Shown here piece after piece: positions 20,345 through 30,683 of a stretch of 64,000 bases of DNA (within the stretch, counting starts at the first letter, position 1; the number at the start of each line of letters is the position of its first letter). This DNA is from Mycobacterium sp. IDR2000157661 (GTDB taxonomy: Bacteria > Actinomycetota > Actinomycetes > Mycobacteriales > Mycobacteriaceae). The DNA is taken from contig NZ_CP081006.1 in NCBI RefSeq assembly GCF_022317005.1, forward strand, positions 2,108,001 to 2,172,000, given 5' to 3'. The position numbers and the translations under genes are program-made. Under the pieces are notes generated by a model. That model was not told the origin of the DNA. It searched no databases and saw only the letters and a program-made list of their open reading frames with translations.

Positions 20345-20686
20345 ATGGCAAAGAAAGTGACCGTTACGCTGGTCGATGATTTTGACGGCGAAGGCGCAGC
20401 TGACGAGACGGTTGAATTCGGCCTCGACGGTGTGAGTTACGAGATCGACCTTTCTTCGAAGAACGCGACGAAGCTTCGAAATGACCTCAAACAGTGGGTC
20501 GAGGCGGGCCGTCGAGTGGGCGGTCGCCGTCGTGGGCGGTCGGCCGGTTCGGGTCGTGGCCGCGCGGCCATCGATCGGGAGCAGAGCGCCGCCATCCGCG
20601 AGTGGGCGCGTCGCAACGGACACAATGTGTCGACCCGCGGCCGGATTCCGGCCGACGTAATCGACGCCTTCCACGCGGCTACTTGA
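20345..20686 (+). CDS. lsr2: Nucleoid-associated protein Lsr2 (xenogeneic silencer)
   Basis: 113 aa. The N-terminal dimerisation domain ([15 protein letters not shown]) is followed by a basic linker rich in Arg/Gly and a C-terminal DNA-binding domain with the AT-hook-like RGR at residues 98-100. Lsr2 bridges AT-rich DNA and silences acquired and regulated genes, acting as the actinobacterial H-NS counterpart. The length is essentially that of M. tuberculosis Lsr2. ATG 20345 is preceded by GTGGAG. It sits between lysS and clpC1 as in other mycobacteria. Confidence 0.97.
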   Translation: MAKKVTVTLVDDFDGEGAADETVEFGLDGVSYEIDLSSKNATKLRNDLKQWVEAGRRVGGRRRGRSAGSGRGRAAIDREQSAAIREWARRNGHNVSTRGRIPADVIDAFHAAT

Positions 20687-20997
20687 TCGGCCGTTGCCAG
20701 CGCCCGACCATGCCCGGCATCGCCCGGTGTGGGTGGCTCGGCGCCGACCTCGTTCGCTAGGCGCGAACCTGCCGCTGCCGGGACAGGGAAACGAAAGTCC
20801 CTCCCGATGCGTTGCTCATCCACGACGCCGGTTATGCCTCCGGCGCGCAATCGGGTGTCCGTTGTCCGCTAAGAGCAGACCGGCAGGCGGGGCACCGGGG
20901 AGCGCCGCCCATTACAGTGGACGGCAGGTGCGGTGCGATTCGAAGACCCTTCGGGGCGCGCGGCACCGACCTATTGATGGAGAGCAGGTAACCACCG
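20687..20997 (+). promoter_or_regulatory. clpC1 upstream region (311 bp without a gene)
   Basis: No credible coding sequence. It holds a perfect GTTCGC-N5-GCGAAC palindrome (listed separately). Further on, TTACAGT near 20,912 could be part of a -10. A GGAGAGCAGG ribosome-binding region lies about 10 bases before the clpC1 ATG. I see no terminator hairpin with a T-run after lsr2. Confidence 0.5.
20752..20768. promoter_or_regulatory. Candidate ClgR operator upstream of clpC1
   Basis: GTTCGC TAGGC GCGAAC, a perfect 6-bp inverted repeat with a 5-bp spacer, 230 bp before clpC1. ClgR of actinobacteria activates clp genes through a CGC-N5-GCG palindrome. The arms fit, and the spacer differs at two positions from the Corynebacterium consensus as I remember it. 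Confidence 0.6.
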
Positions 20998-23541
<2,544 letters not shown>

Positions 23542-23554
23542 CGGACACGACGAC

Positions 23555-23590
23555 AACGGGCGGTTACCCCACAGCGGGTAGCCGCCCGTT
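23555..23590 (+). terminator. Strong hairpin terminator after clpC1
   Basis: A 15-bp stem (23555-23569 with 23576-23590) with a single G-U pair and a 6-base loop CACAGC, 13 bp after the clpC1 stop and followed by only a short T-run. It separates clpC1 from the riboswitch-controlled cobalt genes. Confidence 0.85.
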
Positions 23591-23624
23591 TCGGCTCCAC
23601 CGCCCACTGGCGGGTCCGATCCGT

Positions 23625-23755
23625 TTAGGATGCTCAGGTGTAATCGGCGGGGGAAGGAATCTGGTGAGAATCCAGAACGGTCGCGCCACTGTGTCAAGTC
23701 AGACCCGACGTCCGCCCCGAGCCCTTCGACCTGGGACGCGTAATCCCGGAAAGGA
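23625..23755 (+). promoter_or_regulatory. Cobalamin (B12) riboswitch upstream of cbtB
   Basis: The leader carries the conserved elements of the adenosylcobalamin riboswitch in order: GGGGGAAGGAA, CTGGTGAGAATCCAG, the B12-box-like CGGTCGCGCCACTGT, and a downstream GACGCGTAATCCCGG-type 3' segment. The ribosome-binding site of cbtB lies immediately after it, so B12 probably represses translation or transcription of the cobalt transporter. The boundaries are estimates. Confidence 0.9.
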
Positions 23756-23763
23756 CCCCCTCA

Positions 23764-23979
23764 ATGACCTCTCCCGAGGCCCGCAGAAGCATCGCGCCCG
23801 CCATCGACTTCACAGCGACCAAGGCGGTGCTGTGGTTGACGCTCACCGCCTTCTTCGCCCTTCTGGTGCTCTACTTCGTCGGCATGGACCAAGGCGCGAC
23901 ATCGGTGTTCGGCAACAGCACCGTGGTCCATGAATTCGTGCACGACGCCCGCCACCTGCTCGGCTTCCCCTGCCACTGA
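23764..23979 (+). CDS. cbtB: Cobalt transporter subunit CbtB
   Basis: 71 aa with one transmembrane helix (about residues 22-41) and the His-containing C-terminus (VHEFVHDARHLLGFPCH) characteristic of CbtB. It is the small partner of CbtA in a cobalt uptake system found under B12 riboswitches. ATG 23764 directly follows the riboswitch. cbtA starts 26 bp after the stop with a good AGGAGG. Confidence 0.93.
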   Translation: MTSPEARRSIAPAIDFTATKAVLWLTLTAFFALLVLYFVGMDQGATSVFGNSTVVHEFVHDARHLLGFPCH

Positions 23980-24005
23980 CAGCGCAGGCAGGAGGACAAC
24001 CGAAA

Positions 24006-24803
24006 ATGGAGAGACAGATCATCTGGCGCGGCCTGCTCGCGGGCGCCGTCGCCGGCGTACTGGCGTTCGTGTTCGCGAGAATCTTCGTCGAGCCGCGGAT
24101 CGAGCGTGCCATCGGTTACGAGGACGGCGTGGGGGCGGCGCACGAGGCGCTCGAGGCGCACGCGGGTCACAGCCACAGCCACGGTGACGGCGGCGGGTTC
24201 GATCGCGCCGTGCAGATGAACATCGGCATGGGGCTCGGCGTCCTGCTGTTCAGCATCGCCATCGCCGCCATCTTCGCGGTGGTGTTCGCGGTGGCATACG
24301 GCCGGGTCGGCGACATCTCGGCGCGGCTGCTGTCGGTGTACATCGCCGGCGGAATGCTGCTCAGCCTGTACGTCGTGCCGTCGCTGAAGTACCCGGCGAG
24401 CCCACCGGCGCTGAGCCTGGACGAGACCATCCGGCAGCGGACGCTGCTGTACCTGCTGATGGTGGTGTTGTCCGCGGCGTTACTGGTCGGCGCCGTGTAC
24501 CTCGGCCGGCAGTTGGTGCAGCGGCTGGGCGCGTGGAACGCCACTCTGGTGGCCGCAGGCGCTTACGTCGTGGCGGTCGGGGTGCTGATGCTCGTCCTGC
24601 CGGGAATCGGCGAAACCCCCGAACCACTGCGCGACGACGCGGGCGCCATCGTCTACGGGGGCTTCCCGGCCGATGTGCTCTACGAGTTCCGGCTCTACTC
24701 GCTGGGCACCCAGGTGGTCATCTACACGACCATCGCGCTGGTGTTCGGCGCGATGGTCTCCAGGCTGCTGGGTGACAAGGCGCGGGAGCGTATCGGAACG
24801 TGA
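24006..24803 (+). CDS. cbtA: Cobalt transporter subunit CbtA
   Basis: 265 aa polytopic membrane protein with about six helices. A His-rich HSHSHGD loop (residues about 57-63) after the first helix could bind metal. The family is predicted to import cobalt for cobalamin synthesis; the mechanism is not well studied. It is co-transcribed with cbtB under the riboswitch and overlaps the phosphatase gene by 4 bp (GTGA). Confidence 0.92.
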   Translation: MERQIIWRGLLAGAVAGVLAFVFARIFVEPRIERAIGYEDGVGAAHEALEAHAGHSHSHGDGGGFDRAVQMNIGMGLGVLLFSIAIAAIFAVVFAVAYGRVGDISARLLSVYIAGGMLLSLYVVPSLKYPASPPALSLDETIRQRTLLYLLMVVLSAALLVGAVYLGRQLVQRLGAWNATLVAAGAYVVAVGVLMLVLPGIGETPEPLRDDAGAIVYGGFPADVLYEFRLYSLGTQVVIYTTIALVFGAMVSRLLGDKARERIGT

Positions 24804-25351
24804 GCGAGGTCGTCCGGCTGACACTCGTGTCGCACGCCATGACCGACGCCGTGTCGGCCGGACGATTCCCCACCGATGAGCCGCTCAACACGGTCGGGCA
24901 CCGGCAGGCGGACGCGTCGATCGATCTCGGCGTCGCGGACGAGGTCTACTGCGGACCCGAGAAGCGCACGCGCCAGACCGCCGAACTGCTCGGCCTGCAG
25001 GCAGAGGTCGACACCCGGTTGGCCGACCTCGACTGCGGGCGGTGGCGCGGCGACGTTCTCGGTGGTGTGGAGCCGGCGGAGCTGGCGATCTGGCTCACCG
25101 AACCGGCGCAGGCGCCCCACGGTGGCGAGTCCGTCGCCGACCTCGTCGACCGCGTGCACAGCTGGCTGGACTCGCTTTCCGCGCATCGGGGCAACATCAT
25201 CGCCGTCACCCACCCTGCGGTGGTACGGGCGGCCATTCTGGTCACGCTCGACGCGCCCGCGAAGTCGTTCTGGCGCATCGACATCGGGCCCGTGAGCCGT
25301 ACGGTGCTGCACTTCCGCGGCCACGCCTGGACCCTCCGGTCCAGCCACTGA
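24800..25351 (+). CDS. Histidine phosphatase family protein (possible alpha-ribazole phosphatase)
   Basis: 183 aa phosphoglycerate-mutase-like protein. The usual N-terminal RHG motif reads SHA here (LVSHAMT), keeping the catalytic His but losing the preceding Arg. The second Arg (EKRTRQTA), the Glu (HGGES) and the C-terminal His (THPAV) are present. Coupling to cbtBA under a B12 riboswitch suggests a step in cobalamin assembly such as the CobC phosphatase reaction, but this is context only. Starts at GTG 24800 inside the cbtA stop. Confidence 0.8.
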   Translation: MSEVVRLTLVSHAMTDAVSAGRFPTDEPLNTVGHRQADASIDLGVADEVYCGPEKRTRQTAELLGLQAEVDTRLADLDCGRWRGDVLGGVEPAELAIWLTEPAQAPHGGESVADLVDRVHSWLDSLSAHRGNIIAVTHPAVVRAAILVTLDAPAKSFWRIDIGPVSRTVLHFRGHAWTLRSSH

Positions 25352-26734
25352 TCAGACCGGGATCAGCGCGAACGTCTGACGCGCGATCGACAGCAGCCAG
25401 CCGGCCGCGGTGGGGCTGCGGTAGCGCGGCCAGTTCAGCTGGAAGCTGACCACCCAGGGCTGCCCGGTGTGGTCGACGGCATACCAGCTGAAGGTCAGGT
25501 CGCCCGGCAGGTTGCCGCCCTTGGCGCCGACGTAGTGCCACTTCGACCCGTCGAGATCGATGCCGGGGATGGCGGACAGGATGTCCTTGACCGGGGCGGC
25601 CTCCCCGAAGGCGGCCTTCTGCAGCGCCATGTGCACCCGGCAGATGTCGGCGGCGCTGCCGTACCACTCGGCGCCGAAATTCGATGCCGGTGTATGCGTC
25701 CGTTCCGGATCCGGTTCGTAGGGGCGCGAATTGGTCTGGCTGAGCAGCTGCGCGCGAACCGCCGATCCACCCTTCTCGACTGCGCGGCGCCACTGCTCGC
25801 GCAGATCGGGACGGCCCCAGCCGACCGAGAACAGCTCGTGCATGGTGGGAAACGGCGTCATGCTCGCCGGGTCGTGATGGCCGCCGGTGACCAGGGCCCG
25901 CTCGACGGCGCCCGGCCCCAGCCGCCCGATCAGCAGGTCGGTGGCCATGTTGTCACTGGCCGAGATCATCTGCTGGGCGGCCTTTCTCACCGACACCTGG
26001 GCCCCGGGCGGCAGGTGCTCCATGCCCGCCGAGCCGACCGCCTTGGCTTGCCTGGTGACGGTCAGCGGGTCGGTCCACTCGAGTGTTCCGGCCTTCACCG
26101 CGTCGGCGACCGCAAGCAGCACATACAGTTTGAAGATCGAGGCCAGCGGCAGCGACAGGTCGGTGTTGGTCCCGGCCACCACGTCGCAGCCGCCGGTTTC
26201 TGCGCCCACCTTCGACACCTGGTACGAGTAGCGCGCACCGGACTTCGTCAGTTCCGCGTCGATGTCGGACCATTCCTCGATGTCCGGCGCGCGCAACGAC
26301 ACGTCGAACCGATCGACTCGGCCTTCGTCGTCGGTGCGCAGCGCGATCTCCTGCGCAACGCCGTAGGAGGTCAGGACGCCGACTTCGGCCTCACCGGCGC
26401 CGATCTCGACATCGGTGACCGTGAACGGCCGGTCCCACCACATCGAGTCGAGCTTGGCCGTGACCGCTTCGACCCTCTCCGGCTGGGCGAGGGTGCGCAC
26501 CCCGACGGGCCCGATCGGCCAGTTGGAGTTGAGCATGTCCAGCGTCTGCTTCGCGCGTAGACCCTGCGGGGTGTTGATGGTGATCGGCACGCCGTAGTCG
26601 GCCTCGGTCGGCGCGGAGCCGCTCGTCGCGCAGCCTCCCACGCCGATGGACAGCGCCGCGGCGACCGTCACCGTGACCGCCCGTTTCGCCCTGATCGCGG
26701 TGCTATTCAGAGGAGCCGGCAACGTCCAGGACAA
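25352..26734 (-). CDS. lpqF: Beta-lactamase-like serine hydrolase lipoprotein, LpqF
   Basis: About 460 aa. A hydrophobic signal ends in the lipobox VGGC. An N-terminal Cpl-7/ORF12-type region is followed by a class A beta-lactamase-like domain with SIFK (SxxK), ASDN (SDN) and AKGGN (KTG equivalent). It corresponds to Rv3593, and clavulanate-cluster ORF12-like relatives exist. Beta-lactam hydrolysis is not proven. The frame opens at a TTG (26734) within the end of mhuD. TTG 26722 is also possible, so the exact start is uncertain. Confidence 0.86.
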   Translation of the reverse strand: MSWTLPAPLNSTAIRAKRAVTVTVAAALSIGVGGCATSGSAPTEADYGVPITINTPQGLRAKQTLDMLNSNWPIGPVGVRTLAQPERVEAVTAKLDSMWWDRPFTVTDVEIGAGEAEVGVLTSYGVAQEIALRTDDEGRVDRFDVSLRAPDIEEWSDIDAELTKSGARYSYQVSKVGAETGGCDVVAGTNTDLSLPLASIFKLYVLLAVADAVKAGTLEWTDPLTVTRQAKAVGSAGMEHLPPGAQVSVRKAAQQMISASDNMATDLLIGRLGPGAVERALVTGGHHDPASMTPFPTMHELFSVGWGRPDLREQWRRAVEKGGSAVRAQLLSQTNSRPYEPDPERTHTPASNFGAEWYGSAADICRVHMALQKAAFGEAAPVKDILSAIPGIDLDGSKWHYVGAKGGNLPGDLTFSWYAVDHTGQPWVVSFQLNWPRYRSPTAAGWLLSIARQTFALIPV

Positions 26735-27026
26735 CCTCGAACTCCAGCAGCGACGCTCCGGTGGCCACCGGGTTGGCCGCCTGACCCTTGTGCGCTTCGA
26801 TGGCCGGTCCCGTCGCCCAGGCCTGAAACGCCTCCTCGGACTCCCACTGCGTCACCACGAAGTAGCGGTTCTCGCCCTTGACGGGCCGCAACAGCTGGAA
26901 GCCGAGGAAGCCGGGCTGGTTGTCGACGGCGTGGGCGCGGTGCGCGAACCGCTTCTCCAGTTCCGGGCCTGCGTCGGGCGGAACCTCGATTGCGTTGATC
27001 TTCACCACGGGGTTCTGGCTGGACAT
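26703..27026 (-). CDS. mhuD: Haem-degrading monooxygenase MhuD
   Basis: 107 aa ABM-domain protein (IsdG/MhuD family) that opens haem to release iron and yields mycobilins. The PVVKINAIEV start strand has the haem-site Asn, and the conserved Trp (EAFQAW) and proximal His (IEAHKG) match MhuD Asn7, Trp66 and His75 (numbers shifted by +4 here). It overlaps the lpqF frame by about 30 bp, and the two are on the same strand. No iron-regulator box was recognised upstream. Confidence 0.94.
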   Translation of the reverse strand: MSSQNPVVKINAIEVPPDAGPELEKRFAHRAHAVDNQPGFLGFQLLRPVKGENRYFVVTQWESEEAFQAWATGPAIEAHKGQAANPVATGASLLEFEVVLDVAGSSE

Positions 27027-27080
27027 GCGAATCAGGCTACCGAATGCCGTGTGCGCCTCAGGAGGCGTGATGATGTCGGG

Positions 27081-27845
27081 ATGCGATGGCTGACCCCGCG
27101 AGGTGGCACAGGTCGGCCCCTGGTGCTGGTGCACGGCTTGATGGGGCGGGGCAGCACATGGACGCGCCAGCTTCCGTGGCTGGCCGCGCTGGGCGAGGTG
27201 TTCACCTATGACGCGCCCTGGCATCGCGGTCGCGACGTGGACGACGCGCAGCCCATCAGCACCGAACGCTTCGTCGAGGACCTCGGCGAAGCGGTCCAGC
27301 AGCTCGGCGAGCCGGCGGTGCTGATCGGGCACTCGATGGGGGGTCTGCACTCCTGGTGTCTGGCAGCCGGGCGCCCCGAACTGGTGCGGGCGTTGGTCGT
27401 CGAGGACATGGCGCCGGACTTCAGGGGCCGCACCACCGGGCCGTGGGAACCCTGGCTGCATGCCTTACCCGTCGAATTCGATACCGCGCAACGGATCTAC
27501 GACGAGTTCGGCCCCGTCGCGGGACAGTACTTCCTGGAGGCGTTCGACCGTACCGCGGCCGGTTGGCGTCTGCACGGCCACCCGCGGATCTGGATCGAGA
27601 TCGCCGCGGAGTGGGGCACGCGCGACTACTGGTCACAGTGGACGGCCGTGCGGGCACCCGCGCTGCTCATCGAGGCGGGCAACTCTGTCACCCCGCCCGG
27701 GCAGATGCGCCGGATGCAGGAGACCGGACGGCGCGCAACGTACCTGCAGGTGCCCAGCGCCGGTCATCTCGTCCACGACGACGCGCCGCGGGCCTACCGC
27801 GAAGCGGTCGAGACCTTCCTAACGGCGCTCGCCGAGCGCACCTGA
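27081..27845 (+). CDS. Alpha/beta hydrolase (Rv3591c-like)
   Basis: 254 aa. The HGLMGRGSTW oxyanion loop, nucleophile elbow GHSMGG (Ser) and C-terminal AGHLVH (catalytic His) indicate a serine esterase or C-C hydrolase. The substrate is unknown. It is divergent from mhuD with 54 bp between the starts. ATG 27081 is chosen because the first beta-strand follows directly; no strong ribosome-binding site is seen. Its 3' end overlaps the convergent small membrane protein gene by 27 bp. Confidence 0.85.
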   Translation: MRWLTPRGGTGRPLVLVHGLMGRGSTWTRQLPWLAALGEVFTYDAPWHRGRDVDDAQPISTERFVEDLGEAVQQLGEPAVLIGHSMGGLHSWCLAAGRPELVRALVVEDMAPDFRGRTTGPWEPWLHALPVEFDTAQRIYDEFGPVAGQYFLEAFDRTAAGWRLHGHPRIWIEIAAEWGTRDYWSQWTAVRAPALLIEAGNSVTPPGQMRRMQETGRRATYLQVPSAGHLVHDDAPRAYREAVETFLTALAERT

Positions 27846-28073
27846 GGACGGCCAGATCGGGTGGTGCTCGAAGCGGGTGCGGATCGCCTCGAGATCGTGC
27901 TCCATGCGCAGCACGTCACGGTCGTCGGTGAAGAGACGGCCGGCCATCGGGGCTGCCATCCGGAACTGGTCGAGGCGAAAGCGCAGCACCCCGGAGCGAC
28001 GTGCAGCCCAGCCGAACGCTACGGCCGCCGCCGGCGGGGCGATCAGGATGAGGATTGTCAGTGCAGTGGACAT
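27819..28073 (-). CDS. Small membrane protein of unknown function
   Basis: 84 aa with one N-terminal transmembrane helix (about residues 4-24) and a basic/charged cytoplasmic-type tail with RMEHDLEAIRTRFEHHP. I do not recognise the family. It overlaps the hydrolase stop on the opposite strand and is divergent from the GlxA-type regulator with about 70 bp between the starts. ATG 28073 places the helix at the N-terminus. An upstream in-frame start (28097) would add eight charged residues. Confidence 0.6.
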   Translation of the reverse strand: MSTALTILILIAPPAAAVAFGWAARRSGVLRFRLDQFRMAAPMAGRLFTDDRDVLRMEHDLEAIRTRFEHHPIWPSSGALGERR

Positions 28074-28144
28074 GGCAGTAATCTTTCGCTCGGACATATC
28101 CCGCCAACAGTGGCAGGAATGACACGTTGGGATAAAATGCTGCC

Positions 28145-29128
28145 ATGGCGATGAAAAGCGTATCGGCGCTGGTACTCGACGGTCTAGCGATTTTCGAGTT
28201 CGGCGTGATCTGCGAGGTCTTCGGGATCGACCGCTCCGCCGACGGCGTGCCGAACTTCGACTTCAAGGTCTGTGGACCGCAGCCGGGCAAGCCGGTCCGG
28301 ACGTCGGTGGGCGCGACGATCATCCCCGATCACGGGCTCGACGACCTGGTGGGGGCGGACATGGTCGCCATCCCGGCGATCGGCGGGTCCGACTACCTCC
28401 CCGAGGCGCTGACCGCGGTCAAGGCCGCCGCCGCATCCGGGTCGATCATCTTGACGGTCTGCTCGGGCGCATTCGTCGCGGGCGCGGCGGGGTTGCTCGA
28501 CGGCAGGCCCTGCACCACGCACTGGATGCACGCCGAAGACCTGGCCCGGATGTACCCGACGGCGAAGGTGGATCGCAACGTGCTTTTCGTCGACGACGGC
28601 AACCTCATCACCAGCGCGGGCACCGCTGCGGGCATCGACGCCTGCCTGCACCTGGTGCGTCGCGAGTTGGGCAGCGAGGTGACCAACAAGATCGCGCGCC
28701 GGATGGTGGTGCCGCCGCAGCGCGACGGCGGGCAGCGCCAGTACATCGACCAGCCGATCCCGGTCCGCTGTTCGGAACGCTTTGCGCCGCACCTGGATTG
28801 GCTACTCGGCAATCTCGACAAGCCGCATACCGTCGCCTCGCTGGCGGCCCGCGCCCACATGTCGGCGCGCACATTCGCGCGGCGGTTCGTCGAGGAGACC
28901 GGTCGCACGCCGATGCAGTGGGTGACCGATCAGCGGGTGCTCTACGCGCGCACGCTGCTCGAGGAGACCGACCTCGATGTCGACCGGATCGCCGAGCGCA
29001 GTGGATTCGGCACCGCGACGCTGCTGCGCCACCACTTCCGCCGCGTCATCGGGGTGACACCGTCGGACTACCGGCGCCGGTTCTGCTGCACCAACGACGG
29101 CGCCGAGCCTGCCGAAGCCACCGCCTGA
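28145..29128 (+). CDS. GlxA-family transcriptional regulator (DJ-1/PfpI domain + AraC HTH)
   Basis: 327 aa. Residues about 5-185 form a class I amidotransferase-like DJ-1/PfpI sensor domain with the nucleophile-elbow cysteine (TVCSGAF). Residues about 210-315 form an AraC/XylS double helix-turn-helix with the typical GFGTATLLRHHFRR second helix pair. Such regulators often control nitrogen or small-molecule catabolism; the target here is not evident. It ends exactly where mutY ends on the other strand, with no gap. Confidence 0.88.
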   Translation: MAMKSVSALVLDGLAIFEFGVICEVFGIDRSADGVPNFDFKVCGPQPGKPVRTSVGATIIPDHGLDDLVGADMVAIPAIGGSDYLPEALTAVKAAAASGSIILTVCSGAFVAGAAGLLDGRPCTTHWMHAEDLARMYPTAKVDRNVLFVDDGNLITSAGTAAGIDACLHLVRRELGSEVTNKIARRMVVPPQRDGGQRQYIDQPIPVRCSERFAPHLDWLLGNLDKPHTVASLAARAHMSARTFARRFVEETGRTPMQWVTDQRVLYARTLLEETDLDVDRIAERSGFGTATLLRHHFRRVIGVTPSDYRRRFCCTNDGAEPAEATA

Positions 29129-30004
29129 TCACTCACCTTCGCCCGCGAGTGCGAACCGGCCGTCGGCGGTCTGTTCGACGAGGCCGTCGACCAGAAGCGA
29201 GCCCAGCGCCCGGTCCCGCTGCGCCGTGTCGGTCAGCCACGCCACGTCTAGCTCGGCCCTGGTGACGGGAGACGTGTTGTTGCGCAGCACATCCAGCAGG
29301 CGGCCGCGGACCTGCCGGTCGGTGCCCGCGTAGCGCTGCACACGGCGAGCCGGGGTGTCCGAGGCGGGAAACCCACGCGACCGCCAGGCGCACCCGCTCA
29401 ACGGGCACAGCCCGCACCGCGGCGCCCTGGCGGTGCACACCGTGGCGCCAAGTTCCATGAGGGCGACCGAGAACTCAGGCGCTGCAGCGTCATCCGGCAG
29501 AAGCGCCTCGACGTCTGCGAGGTCCCGCGCCGACGACGCAGCCGCAGCGTCGCCGCGGCCGTGTACCACCCTGGTGACCACGCGTCGCACGTTGGTATCG
29601 ACCACCGGCACCCGCTGTCGATAGGCGAAGCACGCGATCGCCCGCGCGGTGTACGCGCCGACCCCGGGCAGCGTCAGCAGGGTATCGACGTCGGACGGCA
29701 CCTCGTCGTCGTAGTCGGCGGCGATCACGCCGGCGCACTCGTGCAGGCGTTTGGCCCGTCGCGGGTACCCGAGCTTGCCCCATGCGCGCAGCACGTCGGC
29801 GGCGCTGGCGGCCGCCGTTGCGCTCGGGGTGGGCCAGCGCTCGACCCACGCCACCCACACCGGTTCTACGCGGGCGACGGGCGTCTGCTGCAGCATGAAC
29901 TCGCTGACCAGGATCTGCCAGGGCGTGACATGTGGTCGCCGCCACGGCAGATCGCGCCGCTCGGTGTCATACCAGTCGAGCAGTTGGTGCACAATGTCCG
30001 TCAT
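29129..30004 (-). CDS. mutY: A/G-specific adenine DNA glycosylase
   Basis: 291 aa base-excision repair enzyme removing adenine opposite 8-oxoguanine. The HhH-GPD core is visible (LPWRRP start, SEFMLQQTP, LPGVGAYTARAI, VVDTNVRRV). The 4Fe-4S loop Cx6Cx2Cx5C (CTARAPRCGLCPLSGC) is intact, and the C-terminal domain is short. It corresponds to Rv3589. Its ATG (30004) overlaps the canB ATG on the other strand within the four-base palindrome CATG. Confidence 0.93.
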   Translation of the reverse strand: MTDIVHQLLDWYDTERRDLPWRRPHVTPWQILVSEFMLQQTPVARVEPVWVAWVERWPTPSATAAASAADVLRAWGKLGYPRRAKRLHECAGVIAADYDDEVPSDVDTLLTLPGVGAYTARAIACFAYRQRVPVVDTNVRRVVTRVVHGRGDAAAASSARDLADVEALLPDDAAAPEFSVALMELGATVCTARAPRCGLCPLSGCAWRSRGFPASDTPARRVQRYAGTDRQVRGRLLDVLRNNTSPVTRAELDVAWLTDTAQRDRALGSLLVDGLVEQTADGRFALAGEGE

Positions 30005-30617
30005 GCCGAACACCAGTCCGATGACCGCGTGGAAAGCACTCAAGGAGGGTAACCAGCGGTTCGTCGAGGGTAAGCCGGAGCATCCGAGCCAGAGCGTCGA
30101 GCACCGGGCCAGCCTCGCCGGGGCGCAGAAGCCGACCGCCGTGGTGTTCGGCTGCGCCGACAGCCGGGTCGCCGCCGAGATCATCTTCGACCAGGGCCTC
30201 GGCGACATGTTCGTCGTCCGCACCGCCGGCCACGTCATCGACTCCGCCGTACTCGGCTCGATCGAGTACGCGGTCACGGTGCTCGACGTTCCGCTCATCG
30301 TGGTGTTGGGCCACGACAGCTGCGGCGCCGTCAAGGCCACGCTGTCGGCCATCGACGACGGCACGGTGCCCGCCGGTTACGTCCGCGACGTGGTGGAGCG
30401 GGTCACGCCGTCGATCCTGCTGGGCCGCCGCGACGGGTTGACGCGGGTCGACGAGTTCGAGGAACGGCACGTCAACGAGACGGTCGCACAGCTGGCGGCC
30501 CGCTCGACCGCCGTGGCCGAACGGCTCCAGGCGGGCCGGCTCGCCATCGCCGGGGTCACCTACCACCTGGCCGACGGCCGGATGGTGGTGCGGGACCATC
30601 TGGGCGACCTGGGCTGA
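30003..30617 (+). CDS. canB: Beta-class carbonic anhydrase
   Basis: 204 aa zinc enzyme interconverting CO2 and bicarbonate. Zinc ligands Cys51, His104 and Cys107 and the Asp53-Arg55 dyad (CADSR ... GHDSCG) are present, as in M. tuberculosis CanB (Rv3588c). The N-terminus MPNTSP matches the M. tuberculosis start, supporting ATG 30003 although it overlaps the divergent mutY start. Any promoter for canB must therefore lie inside mutY coding sequence. Confidence 0.95.
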   Translation: MPNTSPMTAWKALKEGNQRFVEGKPEHPSQSVEHRASLAGAQKPTAVVFGCADSRVAAEIIFDQGLGDMFVVRTAGHVIDSAVLGSIEYAVTVLDVPLIVVLGHDSCGAVKATLSAIDDGTVPAGYVRDVVERVTPSILLGRRDGLTRVDEFEERHVNETVAQLAARSTAVAERLQAGRLAIAGVTYHLADGRMVVRDHLGDLG

Positions 30618-30683
30618 TCCCACATCGGCGACACGCCGGGCTACCTCGGGCGATAAGGCGTGACCTGGGCTTACCGTGAGCTT

